From an uncultured Desulfobulbaceae bacterium (GTDB lineage Bacteria > Desulfobacterota > Desulfobulbia > Desulfobulbales > Desulfobulbaceae), in contig CALZIH010000154.1 in NCBI GenBank assembly GCA_945787305.1, positions 1 to 7,052 of the forward strand: 7,052 nucleotides of DNA, written 5' to 3'. The notes under the pieces are model-generated. The model made no database searches and was not told the origin of the DNA. It was given only the letters and a program-made list of their open reading frames with translations. This document shows, in pieces, positions 1 to 7,052 of the stretch. Numbering within the stretch: the stretch's first letter is position 1; every line of letters starts with the position of its first letter. Position numbers and translations under genes: made by a program.

Positions 1-43
1 AACCGATATGCCGGTCAAGGGTTAGACCGTTTTCAGGATAGTC

Positions 44-1558
44 ATGCCCATAAGACTTCGGCGCCTACCGTATCAGCCACTCTTAGCCGTCCTTTTGCTT
101 TGGCTGGGCGGCTGCACCATGCTTGGTCCTGATTTCCAGACACCGGAGGCTCAGATACCTGATAAATGGAGCGAACAGGACAAAGGTCTCTTCCGGAAAC
201 CTCAACAAGATGAATCCATTGCCTGGTGGACCCTGTTCAATGATCCGGTGCTGGATAAGTTGATCCGGATCGCCTATCAGCAAAACCTGTCACTCCAGAT
301 TGCCGGCCTTCGCATCATGGAAGCACGGGCACAGCTAGGCCTTGTCAAAGGTAATCTCTACCCTCAGGTCCAGGAGATGAACGGTGACCTGTTCACCATC
401 GGTGGCACTGGACCGGCCGCTGATCGCTATTATAATGCCGCATCCGTGGGCTTTGACGCTGCCTGGGAAATGGATTTCTGGGGGAAGTTTCGCCGCGGTA
501 TTGAGTCGGCCGATGCCAACCTGTTGGCTTCCATTGCCGACTATGATGACCTGCTGGTGAGCCTGAGTGCCGAAGTCGCCAGAACGTATGTCAATATCCG
601 CACTCTACAGGAACGGATCAGCCTTGCCCAAAAAAACGGTGAATTACAACAAAACTCGTTAAAGCTGGTTACACTTGAGTTCGAAGCAGGAACGGTCACC
701 CAGCTTGATATCCTCCAGGCAAAGACCCTGTTGACAACAACCCTGGCAACTATTCCCAACCTTATGGCAACACTTGCCACCTACAAGAATGCACTTGCCG
801 TGCTCCTGGGTATGCTGCCGGAAGAAATAAATGACTATCTACAGCCCGTACATACGATCCCCGAGCTTACCACCGCCATTGCTGTCGGTGTTCCGGCAGA
901 GGTAATGCGCCGTCGGCCGGACATACGGCGAGCCGAAATGCAGGCTGCAGCCCAGAGCGCCCAGATCGGCATTGCCCGGACAGAACTCTTTCCCAGCTTT
1001 ACCCTGTTCGGTTCACTGGGCTGGAGCGCCACCGATAGGGGCGAAAATGATCTGGGCACTATTTTCGATGCCAACAGCTTTTCTTACAATTTCGGACCGG
1101 CTTTCAAGTGGAACCTGTTCAATTACGGCCGCCTGAAAAACCAGGTCCGCATTCAAGACGCACGCTTTCAACAGCTTATCGTTGCGTATCAGAACACAGT
1201 GCTCAATGCTGCCCGGGAAGTGGAAGATGCCATGCAGAGTATTGACCACAACCAACAAGAGGCAGAGTTGCTCGGGCAGGGAGTCGAAACCTCCAAGAAG
1301 TCAACCGAACTGTCTATGATCCAATACCAGGAAGGGTTTGCCGATTATTCACGGGTCCTCGACTCCACCAGGGCGCTGACTCAACAACAGGACCAACATG
1401 CCCAGAGCAAGGGAAAGATTGCCACCTCTATTATCGCATTGTACAAGGCGCTTGGCGGTGGTTGGCAACTTCGGCAAGGCAAACCTTTCCTGTCGGATAC
1501 GACAAAGGAGGAAATGGAGCAACGGACAGACTGGGGAACACTCCTGAGGGAACCTTGA
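44..1558 (+). CDS. Outer-membrane efflux lipoprotein, TolC/NodT family
   Basis: Outer-membrane channel of a tripartite efflux pump: a trimeric lipid-anchored barrel with a periplasmic helical tunnel that lets the pump discharge outside the cell. The 504-residue protein has a lipoprotein signal: basic n-region (RLRR, residues 4-7), hydrophobic core 11-21, lipobox LGGC with the lipidated Cys at 24. The following residue is Thr, not Asp, which fits sorting to the outer membrane. Family hallmarks in order are WWTLFNDPVLDKLI (61-74), WEMDFWGKFRRGIE (141-154), the AGT-TQLD turn (215-222), RRRPDIRRAE (289-298), LFNYGRLKNQV (358-368) and ALGGGW (469-474). Two tandem TolC-type repeats (about 65-260 and 280-470) are expected, and the length is normal for the family. 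ATG 44 is chosen because it gives the full signal peptide and follows AGGA at 35-38. It lies 30 bases before the adaptor gene, which supplies its partner. The substrate cannot be read from this subunit. Confidence 0.95.
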   Translation: MPIRLRRLPYQPLLAVLLLWLGGCTMLGPDFQTPEAQIPDKWSEQDKGLFRKPQQDESIAWWTLFNDPVLDKLIRIAYQQNLSLQIAGLRIMEARAQLGLVKGNLYPQVQEMNGDLFTIGGTGPAADRYYNAASVGFDAAWEMDFWGKFRRGIESADANLLASIADYDDLLVSLSAEVARTYVNIRTLQERISLAQKNGELQQNSLKLVTLEFEAGTVTQLDILQAKTLLTTTLATIPNLMATLATYKNALAVLLGMLPEEINDYLQPVHTIPELTTAIAVGVPAEVMRRRPDIRRAEMQAAAQSAQIGIARTELFPSFTLFGSLGWSATDRGENDLGTIFDANSFSYNFGPAFKWNLFNYGRLKNQVRIQDARFQQLIVAYQNTVLNAAREVEDAMQSIDHNQQEAELLGQGVETSKKSTELSMIQYQEGFADYSRVLDSTRALTQQQDQHAQSKGKIATSIIALYKALGGGWQLRQGKPFLSDTTKEEMEQRTDWGTLLREP

Positions 1559-1588
1559 ATCAACAACCCTGAACACTCGAAAGCCTAA

Positions 1589-2725
1589 ATGACTTCAGAA
1601 AAAAAAGAGCCCACGGATGAGGCAACAACGCCTGAGGAAAAAGACCAGAAGGCGGAAGAATCAAAACGGGATCCGGTCAAAATGTGGACCGGGATAACGG
1701 TTGCCCTCTGTATAGTGCTTTTTATCGGTCATATCCTGGCCGATAAATATACGCCTTATACCAGTAACGGCCGCATCGAGGCCTTTGTCGTTCCCATTGT
1801 ACCCCAGGTATCCGGCCCCCTGACGCGGGTGAATGTAATAAACAACCAGTTTGTCTCAGCCGACCAGATACTGGCTGTTATCGACTCGGCCAAGTATAAG
1901 CTTGCTGTTCGCCGGGCCCAGGCGGATCTTCAACAGGCGACCCAAACCACCGGGGCCGATATTGCTGCAGTAACGACGGCCCAGGCAAGGGTTACCGAGG
2001 CCGAGGCCAACCTCCGCAATGCAGAAATCAAAGGTGAACGCATTATCAGGCTCTCCAAGCAGGGAGCGGCGTCGATATCCAGGGCAGATGACGCCCGTAC
2101 CAGTATCGAGGCCAGGAAAGCCAAACTTGCCAGCGCTCGCTCAGAGCTTGAAAAGGCCAAATCCAATCTTGGAAACACAGGCCGGGATAACGCCAAGGTC
2201 AGGTCGGCAATGGCCGCTCTTGAAACAGCCCAGCTTGATCTGCATCGAAGCTCCATTCGGGCACCCTCTGACGGCATCATCACCAACCTGACAGTTGATG
2301 TCGGCCAGTATGCCGGCACCGGCTCTCCGGTCATGACCTTCATCTCGACGAAGTTTGTCTGGATCAAGGCTGCAATGCGTGAAAACTGCCTGGTAAACAT
2401 CAAAAAGGACGACCCGGTGGAACTTGTCCTGGATGCAGCCCCGGGGCAGGTTTTCAACGGCAGGGTCATGAGTATCGGTTACGGGGTTTCGGACAACTCG
2501 GGCAACAATCTTGGCGACCTGACGACTGTACAGCCCAACCAGGGCTGGCTCCGGCAGGCGCAGCACATGCCGGTGTTGATTGAGTTTTCAGATGATGCCG
2601 CAGACCGATTTAAACGGGTCGGGGGCCAGGTCAACGTAATCATCTATACCGGCAATGGCCCTTTCCTCAACACCTTGGGACGTTTATGGATCCGAATGAT
2701 AAGTCTGCTCTCACACATTTATTGA
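1589..2725 (+). CDS. HlyD/EmrA-type periplasmic adaptor (membrane fusion protein)
   Basis: Periplasmic adaptor linking an inner-membrane transporter to the outer-membrane channel. The 378-residue protein has a highly charged cytoplasmic tail (1-32, rich in Glu and Lys) and one membrane segment (about 33-51). The first half of the lipoyl/biotinyl-like domain (67-99) contains VPQVSGPLTRV and the N-N-F-V-x-A-D-Q-I-L pattern. An Ala/Glu/Arg-rich coiled-coil hairpin (about 103-220) follows, then the second lipoyl half (223-252, IRAPSDGIITNLTVDVGQYA) and a beta-barrel region (253-355). The C-terminal tail (363-378, LGRLWIRMISLLSHIY) is hydrophobic and looks typical of adaptors paired with DUF2955/FUSC-like proteins, from memory of the family. 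No strong Shine-Dalgarno precedes ATG 1589. The start is supported by the anchor placement and the short 30-base gap from the channel gene. The following transporter gene begins 10 bases after its stop. Subfamily assignment (EmrA/AaeA-like rather than RND-type) rests on the TM anchor, absence of a lipobox, and neighbours. Confidence 0.93.
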   Translation: MTSEKKEPTDEATTPEEKDQKAEESKRDPVKMWTGITVALCIVLFIGHILADKYTPYTSNGRIEAFVVPIVPQVSGPLTRVNVINNQFVSADQILAVIDSAKYKLAVRRAQADLQQATQTTGADIAAVTTAQARVTEAEANLRNAEIKGERIIRLSKQGAASISRADDARTSIEARKAKLASARSELEKAKSNLGNTGRDNAKVRSAMAALETAQLDLHRSSIRAPSDGIITNLTVDVGQYAGTGSPVMTFISTKFVWIKAAMRENCLVNIKKDDPVELVLDAAPGQVFNGRVMSIGYGVSDNSGNNLGDLTTVQPNQGWLRQAQHMPVLIEFSDDAADRFKRVGGQVNVIIYTGNGPFLNTLGRLWIRMISLLSHIY

Positions 2726-2735
2726 TTACCGTATT

Positions 2736-3785
2736 ATGAGTCTGCAGACAGTACACATACTGCGCATGACCGTCGGTTTGACAACGGCTGTTGCCTTCAG
2801 CTACGGCATGGCATGGCCACTCTCCTTTATTGCCCCCCTCTTTGCCGCTATCTTCCTGGTCTTCCCGGCATGGATTGGTTGGAGGATGGCCGTTCAGCTC
2901 CTGCTCCGCCTGAGCATCTCCCTGCTGATCGGACTTGTCATCAGTGAATTTTTCCTTGATTTCCCTCTGCTCTGTGTACCCCTTTATGGACTATTATTTT
3001 TTTATATTTATTATAACGATACGCCATCAGCACCACCGATGGCCGCACTGTTCATGACCATTGGCATCACTATTGTCCCGATGATGGGACTTTCCGGGGC
3101 CATTCTATCGCACGTTATTGCCATGGCACTTCTGTTCAACATGGGGGTTGGCCTTATCTTTGCCTGGTTGTTTCATACCGTTGTCCCGAATCGCCTGGCC
3201 AATCAAAACGACCAGGCTCCACCGGCAAAAAAACCAGCACCGCCACCGGAACCATCAAAAGAAGAGCGGGCCCGCCTGGCCCTGGTCAGTACTCTTGTTG
3301 CCCTTACTGCCGTTACCCTCTTTTTTTCCCTCAACCTGGTCTCCTATGCATTTGCCATGATTCAAATATGTTTAATGGCCGGCGCTCCGAATGCCAACGC
3401 TTCTTTTCAAGTCATGAAAGGAAATGCCATTGCCTGTTTAATCGGTGGGGTAGCAATTATCATAGTCTACAATCTTCTTGTGGCTGTGCCGACCTATCTC
3501 TTCTTGGTGGCCATTACCCTCTATTTTTCACTCTTGTTCAGCAGGCAAATATATGGTGGTGGACCAAAGGCCAAGGCCTATATTTCCGGCCTAACCACCT
3601 TTCTCGTTCTCCTTGGAACCTCGACCATGGCTGAAAATGCCGCGAGTACAAATTTCTACCTGCGTATCGCACAGATACTTTTTGCCGGTCTGTTCACTGT
3701 AGCAGGCCTTGTAATTGTCGAACATCTCTTGCGTCCTGGAAAACGGCGCAAGCGAAGGGCTCTGACACATTACGTAACACGTTGA
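2736..3785 (+). CDS. DUF2955/FUSC-like inner-membrane transporter
   Basis: Probable transport subunit of the tripartite pump, in the inner membrane. The 349-residue protein is very hydrophobic, with about 11-12 membrane segments in two blocks: about 11-146 and 182-332. Between them lies a hydrophilic, Pro/Lys-rich linker (157-178) containing PPAKKPAPPPEPSKEE. The two blocks resemble each other at their starts (a segment around 11-45 and another around 182-216, each followed by a polar patch and a Gly-rich helix at about 60-70 and 231-245). This suggests the duplicated six-helix plan of FUSC/ArAE transporters, but without their large soluble domains. The C-terminus is strongly basic (RPGKRRKRR, 333-341), consistent with a cytoplasmic end. 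I assign it to DUF2955 from size, topology and its place right after a HlyD-type adaptor. FUSC relatives such as AaeB export aromatic acids, but the substrate here is unknown. ATG 2736 has no visible Shine-Dalgarno and starts 10 bases after the adaptor stop, so translational coupling is likely. Confidence 0.82.
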   Translation: MSLQTVHILRMTVGLTTAVAFSYGMAWPLSFIAPLFAAIFLVFPAWIGWRMAVQLLLRLSISLLIGLVISEFFLDFPLLCVPLYGLLFFYIYYNDTPSAPPMAALFMTIGITIVPMMGLSGAILSHVIAMALLFNMGVGLIFAWLFHTVVPNRLANQNDQAPPAKKPAPPPEPSKEERARLALVSTLVALTAVTLFFSLNLVSYAFAMIQICLMAGAPNANASFQVMKGNAIACLIGGVAIIIVYNLLVAVPTYLFLVAITLYFSLLFSRQIYGGGPKAKAYISGLTTFLVLLGTSTMAENAASTNFYLRIAQILFAGLFTVAGLVIVEHLLRPGKRRKRRALTHYVTR

Positions 3786-3801
3786 ACCCTTAGCTGTGTC
3801 C

Positions 3802-3807
3802 GGGAGG
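3802..3807 (+). promoter_or_regulatory. Shine-Dalgarno site setting the AsmA-family start
   Basis: GGGAGG lies 9 bases before ATG 3817, a good spacing for initiation. An in-frame GTG at 3796 lies upstream of this site and would translate through it, adding seven residues (MSGRKIT) with no ribosome site of its own. ATG 3817 is therefore the better start. Confidence 0.8.
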
Positions 3808-3816
3808 AAAATCACA

Positions 3817-6264
3817 ATGATTGGAAAACTCTTCAAATGGGCTGCTTTCATCATTCTCGCTCTGCTCGCCCTTGCTGCAGCTGCATCCGCAGTGGTTATC
3901 GCCCTTGGCATTACCTTTAACCTTGATCGTATCCGGCCAGCTGTTGAAACAGCGGTCTCAACCGCACTGGATCGAAAAACAAGAATTACCGGTTCGGTTT
4001 CCTTAAAGCCAACCCTCAGGCCAACCCTTGAAATCCAAGGCCTACAAATTGACAATCCTGAAGGATGGACTGATACCGTTTTTGCGGCCGTTGATCTTGC
4101 CCGGGTGCAGGTAGGGATACCGGCTCTCTTGAAAAAACAAATTGATGTTGGTGAAATTACCTGTGAGAAAGTGACATTAAACCTTGAAACCAACAAGCAG
4201 GGAGTGAGCAACTGGCAATTTGAGTCAACAGCAGAGATGGTACCAGAACCAGTGGAACATGCGTCACAACCATCAACCGAACAGGCCAGAATCGGTCTGC
4301 AAGCCTTGGATAAGCTGTCCCTGCAGCAGATCAATATCCGCTATCGCGACAACAGCCTGGACAAAGTACTCGCCTTTGGGCTCGAGAACCTCAGCGGAAC
4401 AGCCAAGCAGGGAAAACCACTCAAGTTGACCGGCAAAGGAAGTTTTCAGGATAAGCCATACAACTTTGTCATAGATGGGGGGCCGCTGGAGGATTTTCAG
4501 CCCAGGCACCAACTTTACCCCCTCTCAATTACAGGTAAAATCGTTGGCAGCCCGTTTACGGCCAAAGGAACATTGGGTAAAGACAAAGATGTGCCGCTCC
4601 TTGATCTTGATGCGACGCTTGGCAGGGTAGACGTCGGCGCCCTGCTGAGTTGGTTGCAATTGGCTGAAGGAATTGAAGCGGAAACAGAGGAAATTGCCCT
4701 GCAACTTAAACTACGAGGAGAAAACCTGAAGGAACTGGTAACCCTGTCAAATATGACCTTTTCAATACATGGGGGACATTGGACCGTACACGGTGCCGGC
4801 AAGGGAGAGGGAATCCCTATCTCTATCAACAAGGGAGAGGTGAATTCTCTATCTGGCAAACCCGTGGCCTTGACACTCAACGGCATGATTGATACCACCC
4901 CGATTACGATAAACATCCACGGAATGGAGCTGATCAATTATGTTGCCAAGCCCAAACGGTTGCCGATCACCATTGCAGTCGAAGCAGCCGAAACCCAACT
5001 GGACTTTCACGGTGAACTGGCCATGCCTGTCAGCACCAAAGACATTACCCTGAACATGACCTTGAAAGGTGAAAAGCTGGACAGCCTCGACGAACTGCTG
5101 GGGTTTGACCTGCCTCCCATGGGTCCCTATACCGTAGAAGCGCAGTTTGCCATGGGTGAAACAGAGTATGATTTATCCGACCTCAACATAAAAATCGGCA
5201 CAAGCGACCTGACAGGCAATATGCGTCTCAACATGGCCGGAGCTATACCGGACGCTGAAGTTCAGCTGACCAGCAACCAGCTGCAGATTGACGACTTCAT
5301 TTTTTCAGATTGGAGCCCGCAAGGAAAATCAACTCCGGAAGAAGATCAGGAAGCAGCCGCTGAAGAGGAGAAGGCAGAAAAAACAGCAAGCGATGATCGA
5401 GAAAAAGCGGCCTCCCTGCTCTCACCAGAAGCTCTTTCCAGGGCCAATGCCCAGCTCTCTGTCACCTTGAACAAAGTTATGTCCGGGAAAGATGTCCTCG
5501 GCAGCGGCAAACTGGATATCAGCCTCAAAGATGGTCGATTTGACATTAACCCTCTGGAACTCAAGCTTGCAGATGGTACGGCTCGAACCGAGTTTTCTTA
5601 TTATCCCACCCGGGACACGGCCGAGATACACCTGGAGTCCACCGTTGACAGACTTGACGTGGGCATTCTTGCCCGACGTGCGAAACCGGAAACCAAAATG
5701 GGAGGCCGCCTCAGCCTGAACATCCTCCTTGATGCCACAGCCCCAGCCCTTGATCAATTGATGGCCAATGGCCGGGGCCATTTTGACTTTGCCTTTGTTC
5801 CGGAAAACTTTGACGCCGGAATCATCGACCTCTGGGCAGTCAACCTCCTCTCTGCGATGGCCTCTGAAGTAGATGGGGAGCCAACCTCGGTCATCAACTG
5901 CCTGGTGGCAAGTTTTGCCATGGAAGATGGGCTTATGCAGGAACGGACCATATTTATGGATACCACCCAAATGAGTATAGAGGGGCAGGCCTCCATTGAT
6001 TTCAAGAAAAAACATTTAAAAATCAAGGCTGCACCTAAAGCAAAAAAGCCGGAATTTTTCAGCCTGGCAACCCCGGTAAAGGTGAGCGGAAATTTTGACG
6101 ATTTCGGTATTGATATCAACATGGTTCGCCTCACCAGCACTGTTGCTTCTTTTATTACCAGTCCGGTACATGTCCCTCTCCGACGAGTATTTGCCGGCAA
6201 AAAACCGGCTGATGGAAAGGAAGCCTGCCAAATGGCCTGGGAAAATCGTAACCTGGAGGAGTAA
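3817..6264 (+). CDS. AsmA-family envelope protein
   Basis: Large inner-membrane-anchored periplasmic protein of the AsmA family, whose members (AsmA, TamB, YhdP, YdbH and relatives) are linked to outer-membrane assembly and phospholipid transfer through a long hydrophobic beta-groove. From ATG 3817 it has 815 residues. One membrane anchor lies at about 7-34 after a short basic start. The AsmA N-terminal signature spans about 63-133, including LKPTLRPTLEIQGLQIDNP and the later KQ-DVGEI pattern and GVSNW. A long middle region of alternating beta strands follows (about 160-495). An acidic, Glu/Ala/Lys-rich linker (about 504-535) leads into the C-terminal AsmA_2-like domain (about 540-765), which contains NCLVASFAMEDGL (694-706), the MDTT motif and the KIKAAPKAKKPEFFSLATPV stretch. 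A final Cys sits at 804. It starts 31 bases after the transporter gene stop. Coding content continues without frameshift. The family call is firm; transported lipid and exact role are not known. Confidence 0.92.
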   Translation: MIGKLFKWAAFIILALLALAAAASAVVIALGITFNLDRIRPAVETAVSTALDRKTRITGSVSLKPTLRPTLEIQGLQIDNPEGWTDTVFAAVDLARVQVGIPALLKKQIDVGEITCEKVTLNLETNKQGVSNWQFESTAEMVPEPVEHASQPSTEQARIGLQALDKLSLQQINIRYRDNSLDKVLAFGLENLSGTAKQGKPLKLTGKGSFQDKPYNFVIDGGPLEDFQPRHQLYPLSITGKIVGSPFTAKGTLGKDKDVPLLDLDATLGRVDVGALLSWLQLAEGIEAETEEIALQLKLRGENLKELVTLSNMTFSIHGGHWTVHGAGKGEGIPISINKGEVNSLSGKPVALTLNGMIDTTPITINIHGMELINYVAKPKRLPITIAVEAAETQLDFHGELAMPVSTKDITLNMTLKGEKLDSLDELLGFDLPPMGPYTVEAQFAMGETEYDLSDLNIKIGTSDLTGNMRLNMAGAIPDAEVQLTSNQLQIDDFIFSDWSPQGKSTPEEDQEAAAEEEKAEKTASDDREKAASLLSPEALSRANAQLSVTLNKVMSGKDVLGSGKLDISLKDGRFDINPLELKLADGTARTEFSYYPTRDTAEIHLESTVDRLDVGILARRAKPETKMGGRLSLNILLDATAPALDQLMANGRGHFDFAFVPENFDAGIIDLWAVNLLSAMASEVDGEPTSVINCLVASFAMEDGLMQERTIFMDTTQMSIEGQASIDFKKKHLKIKAAPKAKKPEFFSLATPVKVSGNFDDFGIDINMVRLTSTVASFITSPVHVPLRRVFAGKKPADGKEACQMAWENRNLEE
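6255..6261 (+). promoter_or_regulatory. Shine-Dalgarno site inside the end of the AsmA-family gene
   Basis: GGAGGAG lies in the last codons of the AsmA-family gene, directly before its TAA stop (6262-6264), and 12 bases before ATG 6274. The spacing is somewhat long. Its position means ribosomes finishing the upstream gene pass over it, so the two genes are likely translationally coupled and their products made together. Confidence 0.6.
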
Positions 6265-6273
6265 CCCTAGCCC

Positions 6274-7052
6274 ATGCAACTCCATGTAGATTCAGCACTG
6301 TTTGTCTACGTCCCAGGTACCGAAAGCCTTATCGAGCAGGTCGTTGGCAACCCTTTCGAGAGCAAGATTACCCCTGTTGCCCTGGAGGAGTTTGTACATA
6401 ATTGCCGGCAACACCTTCAGCAACTTGATCATGTTGTCGTTGCCGCGTCCCTTGATGAAATCAAATCGGTATTAACCCTTGCCATGGAGTACAGCTTCAG
6501 TGTCGGCCTTCTTCCTCTTTCCGAGAAGAAAGATCTGCGAAATTGCTACGATCTGCCAAAAAAAATCGACGAGGCCCTGGAGATTGCGTTGCAAAAGGAT
6601 GCCCAGATCATGGACGTTATCCTCTGTAACAAAAAAATCTTACTCTTCAATGCTGCAATCGGCAGGCTGCCGATGATCGATTCCACACGCAATATACATG
6701 CACTCCAAGTCGTCCCAACCGCCTTGCGCCGTTTCATTGGTATAAAACTGCTTCCTGTTCAGTTCAGCACCGGCAGCGGCAAAAAAATAAAAACTGCAGC
6801 CAGTGGCTGTATGATTGTCCAGCGTCATGAGCGGACATTAGCCTCTAAGCTCATTTCCCATGACAGCTCGCTAACCGATGGCATGATTTCCATGGTGATT
6901 ACCGCTCCCATCTCTATCCTTAACTATTTCAGTTTTCTCTATCAGACCTTGCGCCATGCAGGTCAACGGAAAAAAATACCAACGGCTGTGGGCTATATCA
7001 AAAGTTCTCAAATTACTGTTGAAACCGAAACAACCTTTGAAGTCTCTATTGA
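6274..7052 (+). CDS. YegS/diacylglycerol-kinase-like protein with degenerate catalytic motifs (partial, 3' end cut)
   Basis: The reading frame stays open from ATG 6274 to the window end (259 residues seen). The pattern matches lipid kinases of the YegS/DgkB type. DHVVVAASLDEIKSVLTLA (52-70) sits where these kinases have a strand followed by GGDGT. VGLLPLSEKKDLRNCYDLP (77-95) sits where they have GILPLGTxNDFA and a downstream x-x-P. Next come an EALEIA helix (100-105), DAQIMDVILCNKKILLFNAA (109-128) matching the D-x-x-x-VN-x-x-x-F-x-N strands, and TDGMISMVIT (201-210) matching the DGLL strand of the lipid-binding half. The last visible residues, TFEVSI, fall just where the family reads DGE. 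GGDGT is replaced by ASLDE and GTxND by SEKKD, so ATP binding and kinase activity are doubtful. It may be a lipid-binding pseudokinase or the N-terminal part of a longer protein. ATG 6274 is the first start after the GGAGGAG site and lies 9 bases past the previous stop. No frameshift is visible. Confidence 0.75.
   Translation, partial: MQLHVDSALFVYVPGTESLIEQVVGNPFESKITPVALEEFVHNCRQHLQQLDHVVVAASLDEIKSVLTLAMEYSFSVGLLPLSEKKDLRNCYDLPKKIDEALEIALQKDAQIMDVILCNKKILLFNAAIGRLPMIDSTRNIHALQVVPTALRRFIGIKLLPVQFSTGSGKKIKTAASGCMIVQRHERTLASKLISHDSSLTDGMISMVITAPISILNYFSFLYQTLRHAGQRKKIPTAVGYIKSSQITVETETTFEVSI

Noticed and set aside
1..43. Possible 3' end of an upstream gene (forward stops at 23-25 and 39-41)
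   Set aside because: Only 7 to 12 codons are visible in either frame and neither gives a recognisable protein end, so no gene can be supported.
1930..2469. Antisense open frame of 179 residues
   Set aside because: It mirrors the Ala-rich coiled-coil and lipoyl region of the adaptor; the low stop density is explained by that gene's codon use.
3786..3816. Possible terminator or promoter between the transporter and AsmA-family genes
   Set aside because: No stem-loop with a T-run and no convincing -35/-10 pair is visible in these 31 bases; it holds a ribosome site only.
3591..4334. Antisense open frame of 247 residues across the transporter/AsmA junction
   Set aside because: It runs opposite two well-supported genes, is rich in Cys/Ser/Arg as shadow frames often are, and has no recognisable motif.
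4801..4840. Short direct repeat AAGGGAGAGG, two copies about 30 bases apart
   Set aside because: It lies inside coding sequence, is only about 10 bases long and encodes similar Lys-Gly-Glu turns in different contexts; there is no further copy to suggest an array.
5422..6015. Antisense open frame of 197 residues
   Set aside because: It lies wholly opposite the AsmA-family gene, which has clear family motifs there, and its translation shows no recognisable domain.

Overview
This 7.05 kb window comes from a Gram-negative, double-membrane bacterium. It encodes an outer-membrane lipoprotein channel, a periplasmic adaptor and an AsmA-family protein, all of which need two membranes. Base composition looks moderate (about half G+C by eye, not counted). 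The gene combination would fit a Desulfobacterota-like or other proteobacterial genome, but nothing here fixes the taxon. I see no RNA genes, mobile elements or CRISPR. No gap between genes exceeds about 32 bases.

Layout: five genes, all on the + strand and tightly spaced, so very probably one transcription unit. (1) 44-1558 is a TolC/NodT-type outer-membrane efflux lipoprotein. (2) 1589-2725 is a HlyD/EmrA-type membrane fusion protein. (3) 2736-3785 is a polytopic inner-membrane protein, most like the DUF2955 branch of the FUSC (aromatic acid exporter-like) transporters. (4) 3817-6264 is a large AsmA-family protein with one N-terminal membrane anchor; the start is set at ATG 3817, not the in-frame GTG at 3796. 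(5) 6274 to the window end (7052, cut off) is a protein with the fold pattern of YegS/diacylglycerol-kinase-like lipid kinases, but with the nucleotide-binding motifs replaced.

Genes 1-3 make a complete tripartite exporter: inner-membrane transporter, periplasmic adaptor, outer-membrane duct. Such pumps usually expel small amphipathic or aromatic compounds. Genes 4 and 5 are less usual partners. AsmA-like proteins are linked to phospholipid or outer-membrane lipid traffic, and the YegS fold binds lipids. An exporter, an AsmA-like protein and an apparently catalytically dead lipid-kinase-like protein in one operon suggest a shared envelope or lipid role. That is inference from gene order.

Bases 1-43 contain no recognisable promoter. 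Two forward frames close there (stops at 23-25 and 39-41), so the operon may start further upstream.
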